From NCBI GenBank assembly GCA_013176395.1, contig JABMLP010000011.1, positions 1,736,001-1,800,000 of the forward strand: a DNA stretch of 64,000 nucleotides, read 5' to 3'. The translations under genes were made by a program, and so were the position numbers. Each line of letters opens with the position of its first letter. Position 1 is the stretch's first letter. The notes under the pieces were generated by a model. The model was not told the origin of the DNA. It worked only from the letters and a program-made list of their open reading frames with translations, and ran no database searches. Source of the stretch: Venturia oleaginea. Taxonomy: Eukaryota; Ascomycota; Dothideomycetes; Venturiales; Venturiaceae. This document shows positions 12,060 to 23,648 of the stretch, in pieces.

Positions 12060-13372
12060 TTTGAGCAAGGCCGCCAGGGTCTTGTCTACAGTTGAGTTTG
12101 CGGTTTAAGACTAAGTCGCAAAGGCAGGAAGGACAGGGTAGCCGATGGAGATGGGTACGGAAATGACGAGAGCAGATGTCAGTTAGATGTCGTGAGGGAA
12201 CGTCGAGGGACCTCGAAAGCGATCAGGTGAGAAAATTGATGGTTTTAAGTGGCCCGAAAGACAGGCTGACTGGTGTGGGTCGTAGGGGTCAGTTACCGAT
12301 TGACAGTTGATGGGTTGACGTGAAACGTTGACGAGTCGTGGGGATTTGGCGACGAAGACTGACAGCGGTCGGGGGATCGAATTATTGGATTAGAGTTTGT
12401 TGTAAGTGAAGTAGATGGAATAAATGAGGCGACGAGCACAAACGGGTGCCAGAGCTGGATGAAGATTGCTGTGGATGCAGAAGATTCGTTGGTGGGACAG
12501 GACAGGACAGGTCGTCGGTGTCGAAGTGATGGATCAGATAGCAGGCCAGGCAGCAGCGCGGTGTGGGATCGTCGTCTTGAATAGTAGAATAGTACTAATG
12601 TATGAACAAGGAAAGCAAAGAGAGGGCGTATTGTGGTGATGGCGGTGGTAGAGCAGTGCAGGTTGCTGGTCTGAGAGACTTCAAGTCCTGTTCAGCAGCA
12701 GCTCGCAGATGTACAGCGCGACGACCAAGCGGATGGTGCGATTATACTCTCAATAGGGGGACGTGTATGGCGAAGAAGAGGGCTCGAAGAGAAGGGTCGG
12801 AGAAAGTGTGTGTCGTGGATGGAGGGCCGGTGGGTTGTGGGATGAGAGACGGGGACGAGTCGGGGGAGAGGAGGAATGGTGGAGGGAAATGGTCATCAGA
12901 AATGGGCGGAGGGCAGTGGTTCTATTCTAATTTGAGGGCAATTGGACGTGGACCCTCGGATCAAGCTAGCGCCCGATTTTTACGAGCCTGTCACAGCAGT
13001 ACAGCACCAACGCTCTCACGTAGACGCTGTCGCTGTCATGCCGACTCATGCAGAGGCAATGCAGTTCAGATTGTCTATTCAATTCACGTCGGTGGTGCCA
13101 ACGTGCGCTCTACAGCCAGAGCGTCTGTCACTGCAAAAACACTCGACACTCGACGCTCCGTGAAGATTTCCAATCTATTCCCAGTGTTTCAAAGTGCCGG
13201 GCGTGCACCAGGGTGAACGTCTCGTCTCGGCCACAAGTACGATAGTGAATAACTCAACCGGCGTGGTGAGAGCGTTTGCCGTCGTCGCCTCTCCTGAATT
13301 ACTGGCGGTTGGATTTCGCTAGTGCTTTGCCTGGACGAATCAAGTGTGCAGACCTTCTTCTGCTCATCCTCA
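12060..13372. other. Upstream region of the Gln/Pro-rich gene
   Basis: This 1.3 kb lies between the gene's start and the inner end of the right inverted arm. On the coding (minus) strand it is pyrimidine-rich, as is common for fungal promoters and leaders. The ORFs on the plus strand (for example 12602-13216) have no recognisable content and are rejected. I cannot point to a specific promoter element. Confidence 0.45.
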
Positions 13373-13667
13373 TCATCTCGAGAGAAGCAAATCCACTTCT
13401 GTCTAGCAGATACCTTCTGCCAGCACGTACTCAAGTGCCTCTTTACACCAGACACACTGTGTGCAGAGTGGAGAGGCATGCTATTCTTGCATCGAGACGT
13501 GCTCTCGGCGGCTACTGGTCAAACGACGACCAATAACGTCAAACATTCCCGTCCCATATCAATTCCATTGGTACGTCTGGTCATATCATTCTCGTTGAAC
13601 AATTCTGGTCTTTGTCGTGAGTCCTTGCAGCCGCTTTCGTAAGGAACCAAACCTCGTCCTCAGCCAC

Positions 13668-13893
13668 AGTGAGACCTGAGGAGCCAACCCTTCCACTCTC
13701 TCAGCCACAGTGAGCCCTGAGGAGCCAACTCTTCCACTCTCTCAGCCACAGTGAGCCCTGAGAAGCCAACCCTTCCACTCTCTCAGCCACAGTGAGCCCT
13801 GAGGAGCCAACCCTTCCACTCTCTCAGCCACAGTGAGCCCTGAGGAGCCAACCCTTCCACTCTCCCAGCCACAGTGAGTCCTGAGAAACCACT
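13668..13893. repeat. 41-bp minisatellite in right arm
   Basis: Inverted copy of the array at 2839-3072, with unit core CAGCCACAGTGAGCCCTGAG. The same unit variants appear in mirrored order (GAGACC first, GAGTCC last). Confidence 0.9.
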
Positions 13894-15328
13894 CCCCCTT
13901 CATCTATCCTGTGTGTTTTGGAGTCTGCACGACCGGGCACGGGTCAACCTGCATCTTCACAATCAACAACAGACTTTCTGGATAGATTAACAGCGCACAC
14001 CCTTTTCTCGACAATGAGTTCATCTTCTTGCACGAAGCACTTCTTTCTAAAGCTTGTCGTACTTAACCACAATCTGCTTCTATGAACCGCCCATCCCACA
14101 AGACGCCCAGCTAAAATTCCAAATCGGGACTAGATCCAAAGCCACTCGTCCGCAGGAGAATTTCAAACCCCACCAGCCAAGCGAACTCCGAGAACACGCC
14201 CAGACCCTCACCATCAAGCTTTGTCACTTGCCAATCCCTGAAACATCCTGCAACAACAGCACAATTTCTTGGGTCATTGTCTCGCACGGCACCACTTCTA
14301 ATGTCCAGACATGAAGATCAACATGTGCTCACTTCGAGGCTCATTTCCGCTAATTCAAGATGACAGTGTCTGAGAGTACTTTCCTCGATATGAATCTTCG
14401 ATAATCAGTCCGGCCGCGTCGACAAAATCAGGAAAAGGTGAGAGCATTTTGGAAACCTTGGATCAAACATCCAGCTCCACGGGAATTACATACAAAACCT
14501 GACATATCTTCAAACCTCGTTGGTATTCCCTTCAGCGTCCGTGGATTAGCACTTCCACCAAAATCAGCATTGTGTAGAATTACGGCTTACATGCACCAAT
14601 CTCTCGCAAAGTTTGTTGAAGTTCCTAAGCGTTGACGTGGTAGTAGAGGTTTCGAGGCTGCGCGAGGAGTGGGTGAGGGTGGAGATTTGTCTCTACGATT
14701 CTAGGCTTAGAAGAGATGAGTACTACTTGCCAGAAGATGGGTGCTTGCGGAGAGAGAATAGCTCAGGTTGAAGCTGAGGGAATAGAATCTGGTATGATTT
14801 GATAATCGAGAGAGACCTGAAAGGACCTAGTAATCTAGGTATTAGCAACGAGAATGAAACGTTAACGAAGATGAAAGAAAAGAAATCAAGGGCTTGAGTA
14901 TGAAAACGAATCTAAATAACTAGAAGATAAATTTTGATTCTAGATAAACCGTATAGAGACTCACAACAATACGACCAACTAGACGAACAAAATAGACAAC
15001 TAAGTCTAGATTAGACTTCTAGCTAGTATTGTCAAATATAGCTCACAAATTCCGAGCAACAAGAAATACACTAACTAATTGTTACGCTGAACGAGCAAAA
15101 CAGAGTTATTCGGAAGTAGATTCAACACGAACTTAACGATAGGAGCCGATGAACAGAACGAGTGTCACCCTGTGACTTGACTGTGTTGACTGAGGAGGTT
15201 AAGTACACCGTAGCATCTGCATGCATATATATGCATGTCAATGCATTCCTTGGCATCTATCACGTGCACTATGCCTGAGGTATCAAGGACTGGCATGCCA
15301 CTGTTCAACACTAATCTAATATACGATA

Positions 15329-15661
15329 ACGTATTCCACCATCGAGCCGGCCACTTTTCCTTGGCACGACCAACTCATATTACGCCTCTTCAATTTTATC
15401 GCTATCAACAATAGATTCCAAGTCTGTCGTGCTGCTATCTGATTAGAAGATATCTCAATATCCTTTTTACACCTTCGCGCATTGTGCCCAGGCTTTGAAA
15501 TTGGCCAGAGGTATAGGCCTGAAGAGCGAGATCAATTCTGCCTTCTTCTTGAACGGCTATCGCGTTGCGTTGTTGAGACATTGCGTGTTGAAGAGGATAA
15601 GGGCTGTGCCAAGGAAAAGTGGCCGGCTTGGTGGTGTGGCCGGCTCGGTGGTGGAATACGG
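15329..15661 (-). mobile_element. Fot1/pogo-type deletion derivative (MITE-like), right copy
   Basis: A 333-bp inverted twin of 1066-1399, with TA at 15327-15328 on the inner side and TA at 15662-15663 on the outer side. The outermost base is G where the other termini have T. The residual transposase N-terminus reads on the minus strand from the MSQQRNAIAV start near 15580. One base is missing compared with the left copy (ATCTGATTAGAAG against ATCTGATTCAGAAG in the related copies), which shortens the residual frame. Confidence 0.85.
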
Positions 15662-15686
15662 TAAATAAATAAATAAACAAATAAAT
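15662..15686. repeat. (TAAA)n microsatellite
   Basis: A run of TAAATAAATAAATAAAC-type repeats directly outside the right MITE. It supplies the TA target that the outer terminus abuts. Confidence 0.8.
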
Positions 15687-15967
15687 TCAATTCAACGCAC
15701 TAAACAATAAAGTGACCGCAATACCGCCAGCGCCTCTCCCTTGTATTAAGCGACATCTAAGAAAAAGTGCCACCCCACCCCAGCAAAAATCCCTATCTCG
15801 GCGGGATTCTGAAAAGGCCTCCATTTCATTTTCCTCCCTGCATATCAATAACCGAATACGCCCATTTTACTAGCAAGGTTAAACGCTTCTTCTTGTATTC
15901 CGGTTAGATACAGCGCGAGGCCAGACGATGTATGTTGACAAAAGAGTACAAGTAGCCAGTCTAATCG

Positions 15968-17649
15968 CTAGTATCGGCGCATAGGTGAGCGAGAACGCAT
16001 ACGGTTTCCATATCCGCCTCCGCCTCCTGCGTGGAATGAGCGCTGTTCTCGATCCGGAATTCTACCGTGACCAGTATTTGGTAGGTTGCCAGCATTGACT
16101 GCTCCATCTGTGGGTTGTAAGTCAGTCATACAGTCGTACCTCCTCCAACGTGCAATTATTGCAGCATCAGCTTACCTTGGCTGAGAACACCCAATCCTGC
16201 CGGAACCTTCTTGACCAGAGTACGCAAAATATCACCAATCTCACCCCTAGCATTCATAACCAGAACATTGTGCCGTCCATTAACGGTGTCCGCATAGCGA
16301 TCCGCAGTGAGCAGCTCTCCCTTGAGGAACTTGAACTCGGTGTTACGAACGTTGCGACGACCATCCTTAACCAAAGTACCATATCCGTTATCATTGGCCA
16401 CCACAAGACACTGGCGCTGCAAGGCTTCAACAAGATTTGGAATCTCATGAGCCGGGAAGGGCGCGTTGAAGGTTGGGTGGTTATGAGCATGACGACGTGC
16501 TGGTGGGAAAGAGGTAGGAAACTGTGAAGACGGTGGTCCTGCATTGGCAGCAGGACCTGTAGGCGCCATTATCTGCTGAGCTGGTGCTACAGGGGTCCTG
16601 GGTGTAGCATCGCCTGCTCCAGCAACCTTGAATCCTAGCTTGAGCTCCCTACGAGCAGCCTCGCTGGAGCTGATATAAGCCTCGAGCAACACAGGTCCCA
16701 AAGGTGGTCTGCCACGAGTGAGCTTGCGTAGTAGAGGCAGATACTCGGGTAGCCCTGTCAGCTCCTTGCAGTTTGCATTGATATAGCCCATAATGCACTT
16801 CATCAATCCTTGGTCCTGGTTTTGGGCTGCGACGGTGGCTACTTTGTCGATCAAGGCCCAGATACTGTGAACAGACTTGGGGTAGCGGCTGCAGAGACGT
16901 TCAGCGCTGATACGGCGAAGCTCAGTGTAGCCGATCTTAGCAGCGTATAGGTAGAGATCAATCTCGCGCAAGAACAGGTCGTATGTGGCCTTGGGCACCT
17001 CGACAGCGTTCGGACTGTCAGCTAGCCTAGCGGTCCACTCATGAGCGTTACCAGTGGCGTCCAAATACTCCAAAGGTGTGTGAGGCAAGAAGGGTTGATA
17101 ATCGCCTTTCTCTAGATACTGCTTCAGACGTCGTAGAGACTGAAAATTGGGAGTAGGTCCGAAGGAGTGGATATTTCCCATGCTTTCGCCTTCCTTCAGC
17201 ATATTAAGCAACACGTCCTGGGGCAACTGGGATAAGCGCGGCTTCGGGATAACTTGATCGTCTTCACTTCCTTCGCCGCTGTATAGCAAACAGGCCGGAA
17301 CCTCAAAGTTGGGGTCAACGACTGGCAGTGGCGGGGTAGGAGTACCGGTCTCATGCTTTATCTGCATCTGGGCGACAGGCTGAGCAGGCGATGGCTGCTG
17401 TACTGCCTGCTCCTGTACTGGCGAGTGCTGCTGCGGTATTCCTTGTTGCTGTTGCTGTTGCTGCTGCTGCGCCATCCCATTGTACATATTTCCGTTTGAT
17501 GTTGGTTGTGGTCGGTTTTCTGCTAGGAGGCTTTCCAAGCCAGACATCGCGTCGGCAGAGGTCGCATAGGGAGAGGCTCCATTCGGTGGCTGACCTAGAG
17601 GCGTTGCATTTGCCGAATGAAGACCTGGGATATGGCCATAACCCGACAT
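15968..17649 (-). CDS. Conserved fungal protein, Q-rich N-terminus and Gly/Arg C-terminus
   Basis: Two exons: 16176-17649 and 15968-16107, with a 68-nt intron (GTAAGC...CAG, 16108-16175), giving 537 aa. Without splicing the frame would stop five codons after the donor. Splicing adds a sensible Gly-rich, Arg/Ser tail ending SRSPMRRY. The start is ATG 17649 (MSGYGHIPGL). Residues 61-69 are nine consecutive Gln. A helical central region (about 140-330; PRLSQLPQDVLLNML, YDLFLREIDLYLYAAKIGYTELRRISAERL) resembles the BACK-like helices of BTB proteins. A C-terminal part (about 390-490) includes RHNVLVMNARGEIGDILRTLVKKVPAGLG. I do not recognise a named family. No catalytic motif, signal peptide or membrane helix is seen. 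The Gly/Arg tail could bind RNA. Confidence 0.85.
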
Positions 17650-19005
17650 TTTTGAGCTGAGTTTGATGGCTTTCGGTGGGTGGGTGGTGCGGTGAGGAGA
17701 GTGGAGTCGTTGCTAGTAGTGCGTGGGATCAAGGCTGTAGATGTGGTGAACAATGAGACGTATAGAGATCTGGCAGTAGCAGTGGATAGGTTTTAGTATC
17801 CGGCAATGAACAATCTGCTAGCTATGGTGGTGAAGTGTTTGGCGGTGGTGGTGTTGGTTCGGAGAGTCTAACTCTAGCTCAACCCACACAAAAATCTATC
17901 CGCACGGTCCCGTTTTGGATTAGATGAAGCTTCCAGCAGTCACGTCTGGGAGGTCAAGTCGTCAGAAAGGGCTATGGGTGATGTACGACTTCAGCATCTG
18001 TTCGAGAGAGGATTAGGTTGCAGAATTGATAAGCCACAGTATGACAGGCAGCGGGAAATGGACTCTACAAAACCACTGGCCCGTGTCCCGCGCCGGTGTA
18101 ACATGTTCGCACATTTGCCTTATTTCACGGCCTGTTGATAGATATGCTACTGGATTGAATGAGGAATTCGCTTCCAATACTACAGCTGACTCAGACTTCA
18201 CGACCATCCGACAGGTGGGTTGCGTTGAATATAAGCCTCCGGATCAATCACTCCTCATTATACGTGTGTACACTCAACTCCCCTTCACACCTTACATACC
18301 TCCCCAGATCTTCACCAATCCCAAGCTTTCTCAACCCACTCCAGAAACCACTTTGAGTCCTTCAGTTTGCTTTCTTAACGTATTCAGGACTTCGCTTCAC
18401 CGTCCATGCAAAATTGCCATTTGAGCTCGAGTTATCGGTAAGCGGCGAACAATAATAGCTTGCACATGGACGAAAAAGTATCGCAAGCTGTTCAATTTGT
18501 GGGCTGGTAGCCTTTCTGGGAGAATTGTCAGAAGGGGTTCTCGCATCGTCAAGGACAGTTATGACAAACATACTTATAAACTGTCAATTCAATGTTAGAA
18601 GAGGTCGGAGTATTCGGATCTACCTGTATCGCCTGGATCTGGGCACTGGTATCTAAGTCGATTTCTCCGAGACCATCTTACCCAAGTCCCACATCCTCCA
18701 AACCGGTGAACTCCTGATGCCATGGCACACCCATATTGTAGGCACAGCACCTTCATCTTGAGACCATTTGCCATAATAACTCCGATTCCATCATACCCTA
18801 GTGCAAATCAATGGATCAATCCTGGGTATCGCGAACAATGAAGAAAATAAAGCGGCGCGGAGTTCCTCAGCATGAACTCACGTCTCGTTGCCTTTATCCA
18901 TCCCGCCAACCACAGCGTGCGCCTAGGAAAGTGCGCGCAATATCGTGTCATCGTCCATTGTGAAAGTGCGGTCCTGACCTGTTATCCAAGGTTGTCCCCT
19001 CTTGC
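17650..19005. other. Intergenic region between the Q-rich gene and MAF1
   Basis: No ATG-initiated ORF here carries a recognisable protein. The first part should contain the promoter of the minus-strand Q-rich gene and the last part the 3' UTR of MAF1. I could not place a specific regulatory site. Confidence 0.4.
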
Positions 19006-19983
19006 TCAGTGATTGTCAGCGTCGGAGTTACTGTCGGAGTGTTGGGCTGCGAGTGGTGGGATCGATCTGGAGCGCTTGATAATGTCTTCGAGTAATTCGA
19101 CGTCAACAAATGCATCTTCAATATCCTCCTCTTGTATGCGGATAGGAGATGCCTCACCAGAATCATTGTCAGTGCTATCGCGATCTGCGGAATAGCCACC
19201 AGGCTTGTTGTAGACATCCGAGCCCCAGTCATAACAAGCCTTCAAAGCACGCGCATGCAGGTAGGTAACGCGTTTCTTGTTCTTGTTGTGAAAGAAGTAA
19301 TGCAGACTCCAGAAGGACGGCTCGAAATCGTCCAATGGGTTCTCCTTCGGATTCCAGCTGTATATGTCGCAATTCTCAATGTCCATTTCTGAATCTATGA
19401 TGCGCCACATCCTTATGCCCCAAAGAAAACTGCCACCTGGCGTCTGAATGCCGCTCTGGAACTGCATGCCATGCGCGCCAAGTATCTTGTCATCGAAAGC
19501 GTTGACTACGTCATCAAGGGTGCGCTCCTTGGAAAACTCGTATGGCTTCGGCGCCTTGAAGAAATCGTGATCGGGGTGGCAGGCATTGAGTGTGGACAAC
19601 ATGTAGCCAAATTTGCGACGATTGGCGCGAACGCTAAGAGGGCCGAAAGGTGATGCGCGTGCTAGGTTCGGGGGAACTGGGTGGCTATGTTTACTGTTAC
19701 TGCGACTTTTGCGAACTGATTCTGACTGTGCGAAGGCAACAGCCAATCGCAGGCTACGTTGGTAGTCCTCATCCAGTTCATTTTCGAGCTTGAATTCAAG
19801 TTTCTTGTCATCCTTGGTCGGTTTGCAAGTGAAGAGGTCACATCCGCCTTCGATAATGACACCGTCGTTTTCGAAGTTGAGTGCAGCATCGACGATGTCG
19901 AAATTGCGCAGAGGCATATACTGTGAGAATCGTTAGCAAGGATGGCGTTTATGGGAGGTCTGGGGGCATGAGCTTACCTTCAT
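19006..19983 (-). CDS. maf1: Maf1, repressor of RNA polymerase III
   Basis: Maf1 is the TOR/PKA-responsive repressor that binds Pol III and TFIIIB, lowering tRNA and 5S synthesis under stress. Two exons: 19978-19983 (just ATG AAG) and 19006-19920, joined over a 57-nt intron (GTAAGC...CACAG), giving 306 aa with the typical fungal start MKYMPLRNFDIVDAALNFE. The A-box region (residues ~4-50), a Ser/basic linker likely to be phosphorylated (RKSRSNSKHSHP), the B-box (FGYMLSTLNACHPDHDFF), the WGIRMWRIIDSEMDIENCDIYSWNP block and the C-box (SLHYFFHNKNKKRVTYLHARAL) are all present. The tail is acidic (DIEDAFVDVELLEDI). The length fits fungal Maf1. The single ORF starting at 19917 would miss the first three residues. 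Confidence 0.97.
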
Positions 19984-21600
19984 GATGAATTTCGCGTGAT
20001 TAGATTGACCTAAATGATGAGTTGATGATAACGGCGTGGTGGAGGCTTGCAGAATTGCCAATGATGTCGTGAACTGAAACCGATCGTAGGCAGCTCTTCA
20101 CACGCTCTCGCGGCTCTCTCTTCGACTCGGCTGCTCGGATCTGAACAAGAATCACTCTCTTTACTCACAGATTTCGGGTATATGAGAGTTCAGAAAGTTT
20201 TGACGCAGCGCTGATGGGTACGTGGTGGTTGAGTTTGTGCGGAGATGTTGGCAGGATTGCGACAGCGTTCGTGCGTGACCGAGCCTGGCTGGATGCGAGG
20301 AGTGATCACGGATTACTATAACTACCAGACTGCGCGTCTAGTAGGCTATGGTGATGATGTGTGCGTTCATGTTGATGTTATTGTTGGTTAAGTAGTAGTC
20401 ACGATGGCCATCACTGCCCTGTTTGTGAGGTTGTAACCTGGGCGCCTGACCATTAGCAGATCTGGCTCCACTCTAGTGAGAACACGTGATAGGCAGCCAT
20501 CGTGTTTTTGGACATATTAAGTAGATGAAGATGTGCACAAGGCTGATGTATTGGTAGATGCCTTTCTGTGGTTATTGTTTATTGTTCCTTGTTAAAACGT
20601 TTCGTTTTGTCGACAAGTTGGACTCTCATAGACCTGGACTTGGGTGGGTGTCCACGAATTGCCACTCTCCAGAGCTTCCACGGTCTCGTATAGATATGAT
20701 GATAGGACTGCTTACGAATTTCATACCAGTATCATGATTCTTGAGGGTGGAGAGAATTGATATCGTACCTTGTATGATCGTATTGACCAATAATCGTTCG
20801 GGCACTTCCAAACGTGGAATTTTTGACTAGTTTAATTCGTTCTGGAGGAGTTCATGTTAACATCGTTATCGCAAATAACTTGGCGATCTGAGAAAGGAAA
20901 ACCTCCAGGAGTTTTGAACACTTGATCTTGATTTGAAAGTTGCAATTTGAATTCGAGGATTTGGAAGGTTGGTCGACCACGTCGTGCTGTCCTGTCCTGC
21001 GATGCGGAGCATGGCGAGATCTGAAGTATCATACTTACCCCGTCATATCAACAAAATTTGTCGGAGGTTCAATGATCATCGAGGGCAAGTGTTGTGATAA
21101 TGGACAAAAGCAGCTTACGCCTCGGCATGGTGTCATGTGTGGTGTATTGTTGCTTGCCTTGATGGCAGAGCGTGATGTGGTTCATATTCGATACGACTAT
21201 CTTGTACATAGAGTGCATACCGCGATACGGCTGATCTCTGCCTGTGGCAGAGTCACTCAAAGACCCAATGTTAGCGCGCGATCATGCTTCGAGGACCAAA
21301 CCCTGTGTATGCCTCTTGATAACATCATGTCCTGGACCTGCCAATCCTGAACATAGGCCTGCCGCTGCCATCTGGCGTCCCTTTGCGACCTGAATTAGCA
21401 TGGCTGCTCGGTTAAGGCATTGCTTACAGCATGCCGGAGCCACGAAGTTTCTCTACCACTGCTTCTTCGGCCTACATCTCAGAAATATCAGCCTATGCCA
21501 GTGATGTTAGACATAGCAGATCGACTAGCGTTCGGCGAGAGAGGTGGATGGAGGATCTCCGGCGGGAACGGGCATGTGAGACGATTCGCTCCGTGTAACA
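19984..21600. other. Intergenic region between MAF1 and AP-1 sigma
   Basis: This holds the MAF1 promoter at its left end and the AP-1 sigma 3' flank at its right end. The ORFs in the middle (such as 20940-21350) show no protein character. I see no RNA gene, repeat or mobile element. Confidence 0.4.
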
Positions 21601-22331
21601 TTACATGAGCTTAGTGATGCCATCATCCTCAGCCTGACGGAAGCAATTAAATATATTAGTCTGGGTAGAGTGATGGAGAGACGGCCATGTACTTTGGGGA
21701 GTGGTTTGCTCTGCTATCCCACGACACCACTTACCTCCATGTCTTCCAGACTGTCTTGCTGGCCAATACATCGGAGGACGTTTTTTTTGCTGCTTTCTTG
21801 CATCTCGCCGGCGAGTAGGAGCTCATCGAGGATGAAGTATGCCTTTTGAAAGTTGAAGATAATATCAAGCTCGCACACATTGCCATAATATTTGTCCATC
21901 TGCTCGACGAAGCGGTGCACAATCTCCAAGGTGATGAGCTCGTTATCGGTGGAGTCTATTCCGGCAATGAAGAAGAGGGAGGCGTAGCGGCGATATACAA
22001 TCTTGGTGTCTTGCCCGATCGTCAGTCGTGTATAGATGGGCAGCACGCGAGTGGTGGAGACAAACCTTTGTACTCTAGAAAGTTGCACATTCTCGTGCGA
22101 CGAGCAAGAACGAGCTGAGAGACATCTTTGACAATCTTGGCCTTGTCCTTGGGGGAGAGGGTAGTAAACCACTTTGCGAGACGCTGAAAGGAGGTCAGAA
22201 TAGGGTCTCCAGGCAAAGGTGGAAGAGAGACATACGACTTTACCCTGTCGCGAGAGCAGGATGAGGTATCTTGATAGTCTCAATCAGTATTTGATGAGTT
22301 TTACATGGCAGTGTCCGTACCTGATGGCCAT
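21601..22331 (-). CDS. aps1: AP-1 clathrin adaptor complex, sigma-1 subunit
   Basis: The small chain of the AP-1 heterotetramer, which sorts cargo into clathrin vesicles at the trans-Golgi and endosomes. I read five exons on the minus strand: 22321-22331, 22236-22269, 22066-22183, 21735-22009 and 21601-21633, with introns of 51, 52, 56 and 101 nt, all GT...AG. The total is 471 nt, 156 aa, the normal length of the family. The spliced product starts [20 protein letters not shown], continues with [21 protein letters not shown] and [19 protein letters not shown], and ends EDDGITKLM. It is thus the whole longin-like sigma fold. No single unspliced ORF covers the gene; the longest covers mainly exon 4. 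It is divergent from the GCLM gene, 322 bp away. Confidence 0.97.
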
Positions 22332-22653
22332 ACGGGCGGCGCAGAGTAGATGGACAGCACAACACAGCTCGATATGGTGGGCGAAGTTGGGTCGGTGGGA
22401 TAGATGGTATCAGAGAGACTTTGGGCACGACCCCACCCCTTCACGATGACCACCGCAGGGCCAGGCACCCAGGGCCTCGCCATTACAAACCACGTACAAC
22501 CACATACCTCGACTTGAACTCGATATTCACGTAGACGTTTCCTTCTCTCCATTCCCCCATAATCAGCGGTTCCTTTTGTTCCTCTTCAAGTTATATCCAA
22601 CAATCAAGCCGCAACACCATAACTCTCCTCACTCGCTTAGTACAAAGAACAAG
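22332..22653. promoter_or_regulatory. Shared divergent promoter of AP-1 sigma and GCLM
   Basis: Only 322 bp separate the start codons of the two divergent genes, so both promoters must lie here. The GCLM-proximal third on the plus strand is pyrimidine-rich (CCTTCTCTCCATTCCCCC), typical of fungal core promoters. I did not find an exact Yap1-type TTACTAA site, which might be expected for a glutathione gene. Confidence 0.6.
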
Positions 22654-23648
22654 ATGAAGCTCGTGTTATCAACCTCGTGAGTGAACCCTGGATCTGGACG
22701 GCAGCATTCAATGGCTTACATATATTCAGTAACATAGTAAGCGGGTCAGCCTCAGTCATCGGACGTGCCAGTACCAAATCAGATTCTGAACTCACAAACT
22801 CCCTACGATCCAACTTTACCCAGCGACGGGATGCTGCCGAGGACGAGGATGGATCGTACAGCTTATGGACAACCCAAGAAGGCGAACAGCTGTTCATTCC
22901 ATCTCTAGACTTTGCCACATCAGGTCTCGCAGAAGAGCGCGCTGCTTACGACATCACTGTCAAATTGTTCTACCTCCCAAACATACCACCTTCCAAAAGA
23001 TGTGAACACACCAAGGAGGCGGTTGCGTTAGTTTTGAAAGAGTTGCACGTCGAGAGCATAGATCTGCTCATCGTTTCCTATCCAAATATTGTCTTCGATG
23101 CCGATGATGAATCCGAGGAGGATGACACATCCGAACGAGACACACCTTCAGCAGACTCCGATGCACAATCCGGCGCCGGAGCCGAAGACATATCTTCCAT
23201 GTTGAAAACCTGGCGCACAATTGAAGACCTCCATGACAGTGGCACTGTTGCAAAGATCGGCATAGCGGAATTCGGCACACAGCGACTCACCAGGTTTCTA
23301 GACGAGGCGAGAATAAGGCCCGCGGTAAATCAGATTAACGTTCGGGACTGCTGCGTTGTGCCGAAACCACTTATCATGTTTGCAAAGAAAGAGAAGATTG
23401 ATCTGCTCACGCACAGCGATGTCACCAACATTTTGCCCCGGGGCACGCTGAGAGAACTTCTCGGCCCGGGTGACAAAGGCGTTGGAGTCCTATCTTCAGG
23501 AATAGGTAACCCTGAGATTGAAAAATCCAAAGGTTTAACAGGAGATGTCGAGCCTCAATGGGTCATTAAATACACAGCTGTGGTCAAGGACAGAGGTGTT
23601 GTAGAGAACAAGGGGTATTTCGCAGTTGCTGAATTGAGAGCGGCGTGA
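22654..23648 (+). CDS. GCLM: Glutamate-cysteine ligase modifier (regulatory) subunit
   Basis: The regulatory partner of gamma-glutamylcysteine synthetase, the first and limiting step of glutathione synthesis. It has an aldo-keto-reductase fold without the catalytic role. Exon 1 is 22654-22676 and exon 2 is 22730-23648, with a 53-nt intron (GTGAGT...TTCAG), giving 313 aa that start MKLVLSTSNIVSGSASVIGR. The unspliced frame opens only at a GTG inside the intron, so the tiny first exon is needed. Family features seen are the CEHTKEAVALVLKELHVESIDLLIVSYPN strand-helix, an acidic insert (DDESEEDDTSE), the MLKTWRTIEDLHDSGTVAKIGIAEFG block, and VNQINVRDCCVVPKPLIMFAKKEKIDLLTHSD, which is close to the animal subunit's NQVN...LLTHND segment. 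Confidence 0.93.

Larger units (their letters stand above)
13373..15661. repeat. Right arm of 2.29-kb inverted repeat
   Basis: Reverse-complement copy of 1066-3355, 2289 bp, with one 1-nt deletion in the MITE part and an altered terminal base (GGAATACG then G instead of T) at the outer edge. TA follows at 15662-15663. The inner boundary is at TCATCTCGAGAGAAG. The adjoining sequence (CTCATCCTCAT) differs from the left arm, where an LTR sits. The near-perfect identity of the arms means a recent duplication or ongoing gene conversion. Confidence 0.93.

Noticed and set aside
11229..12095. 288-codon plus-strand ORF opposite the Gln/Pro-rich gene
   Set aside because: It starts and runs as an antisense shadow of a strongly biased coding frame; Leu/Val/His-rich sequence is what reversed CAG/CAA-rich codons give.
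12602..13216. 204-codon ORF upstream of the Gln/Pro-rich gene
   Set aside because: Arg/Gly/Ser composition follows the purine-rich promoter strand; no recognisable motif and no splice context.
1066..15661. Starship-type giant element
   Set aside because: No DUF3435 tyrosine recombinase frame is present at either end; the termini are Fot1/pogo type.
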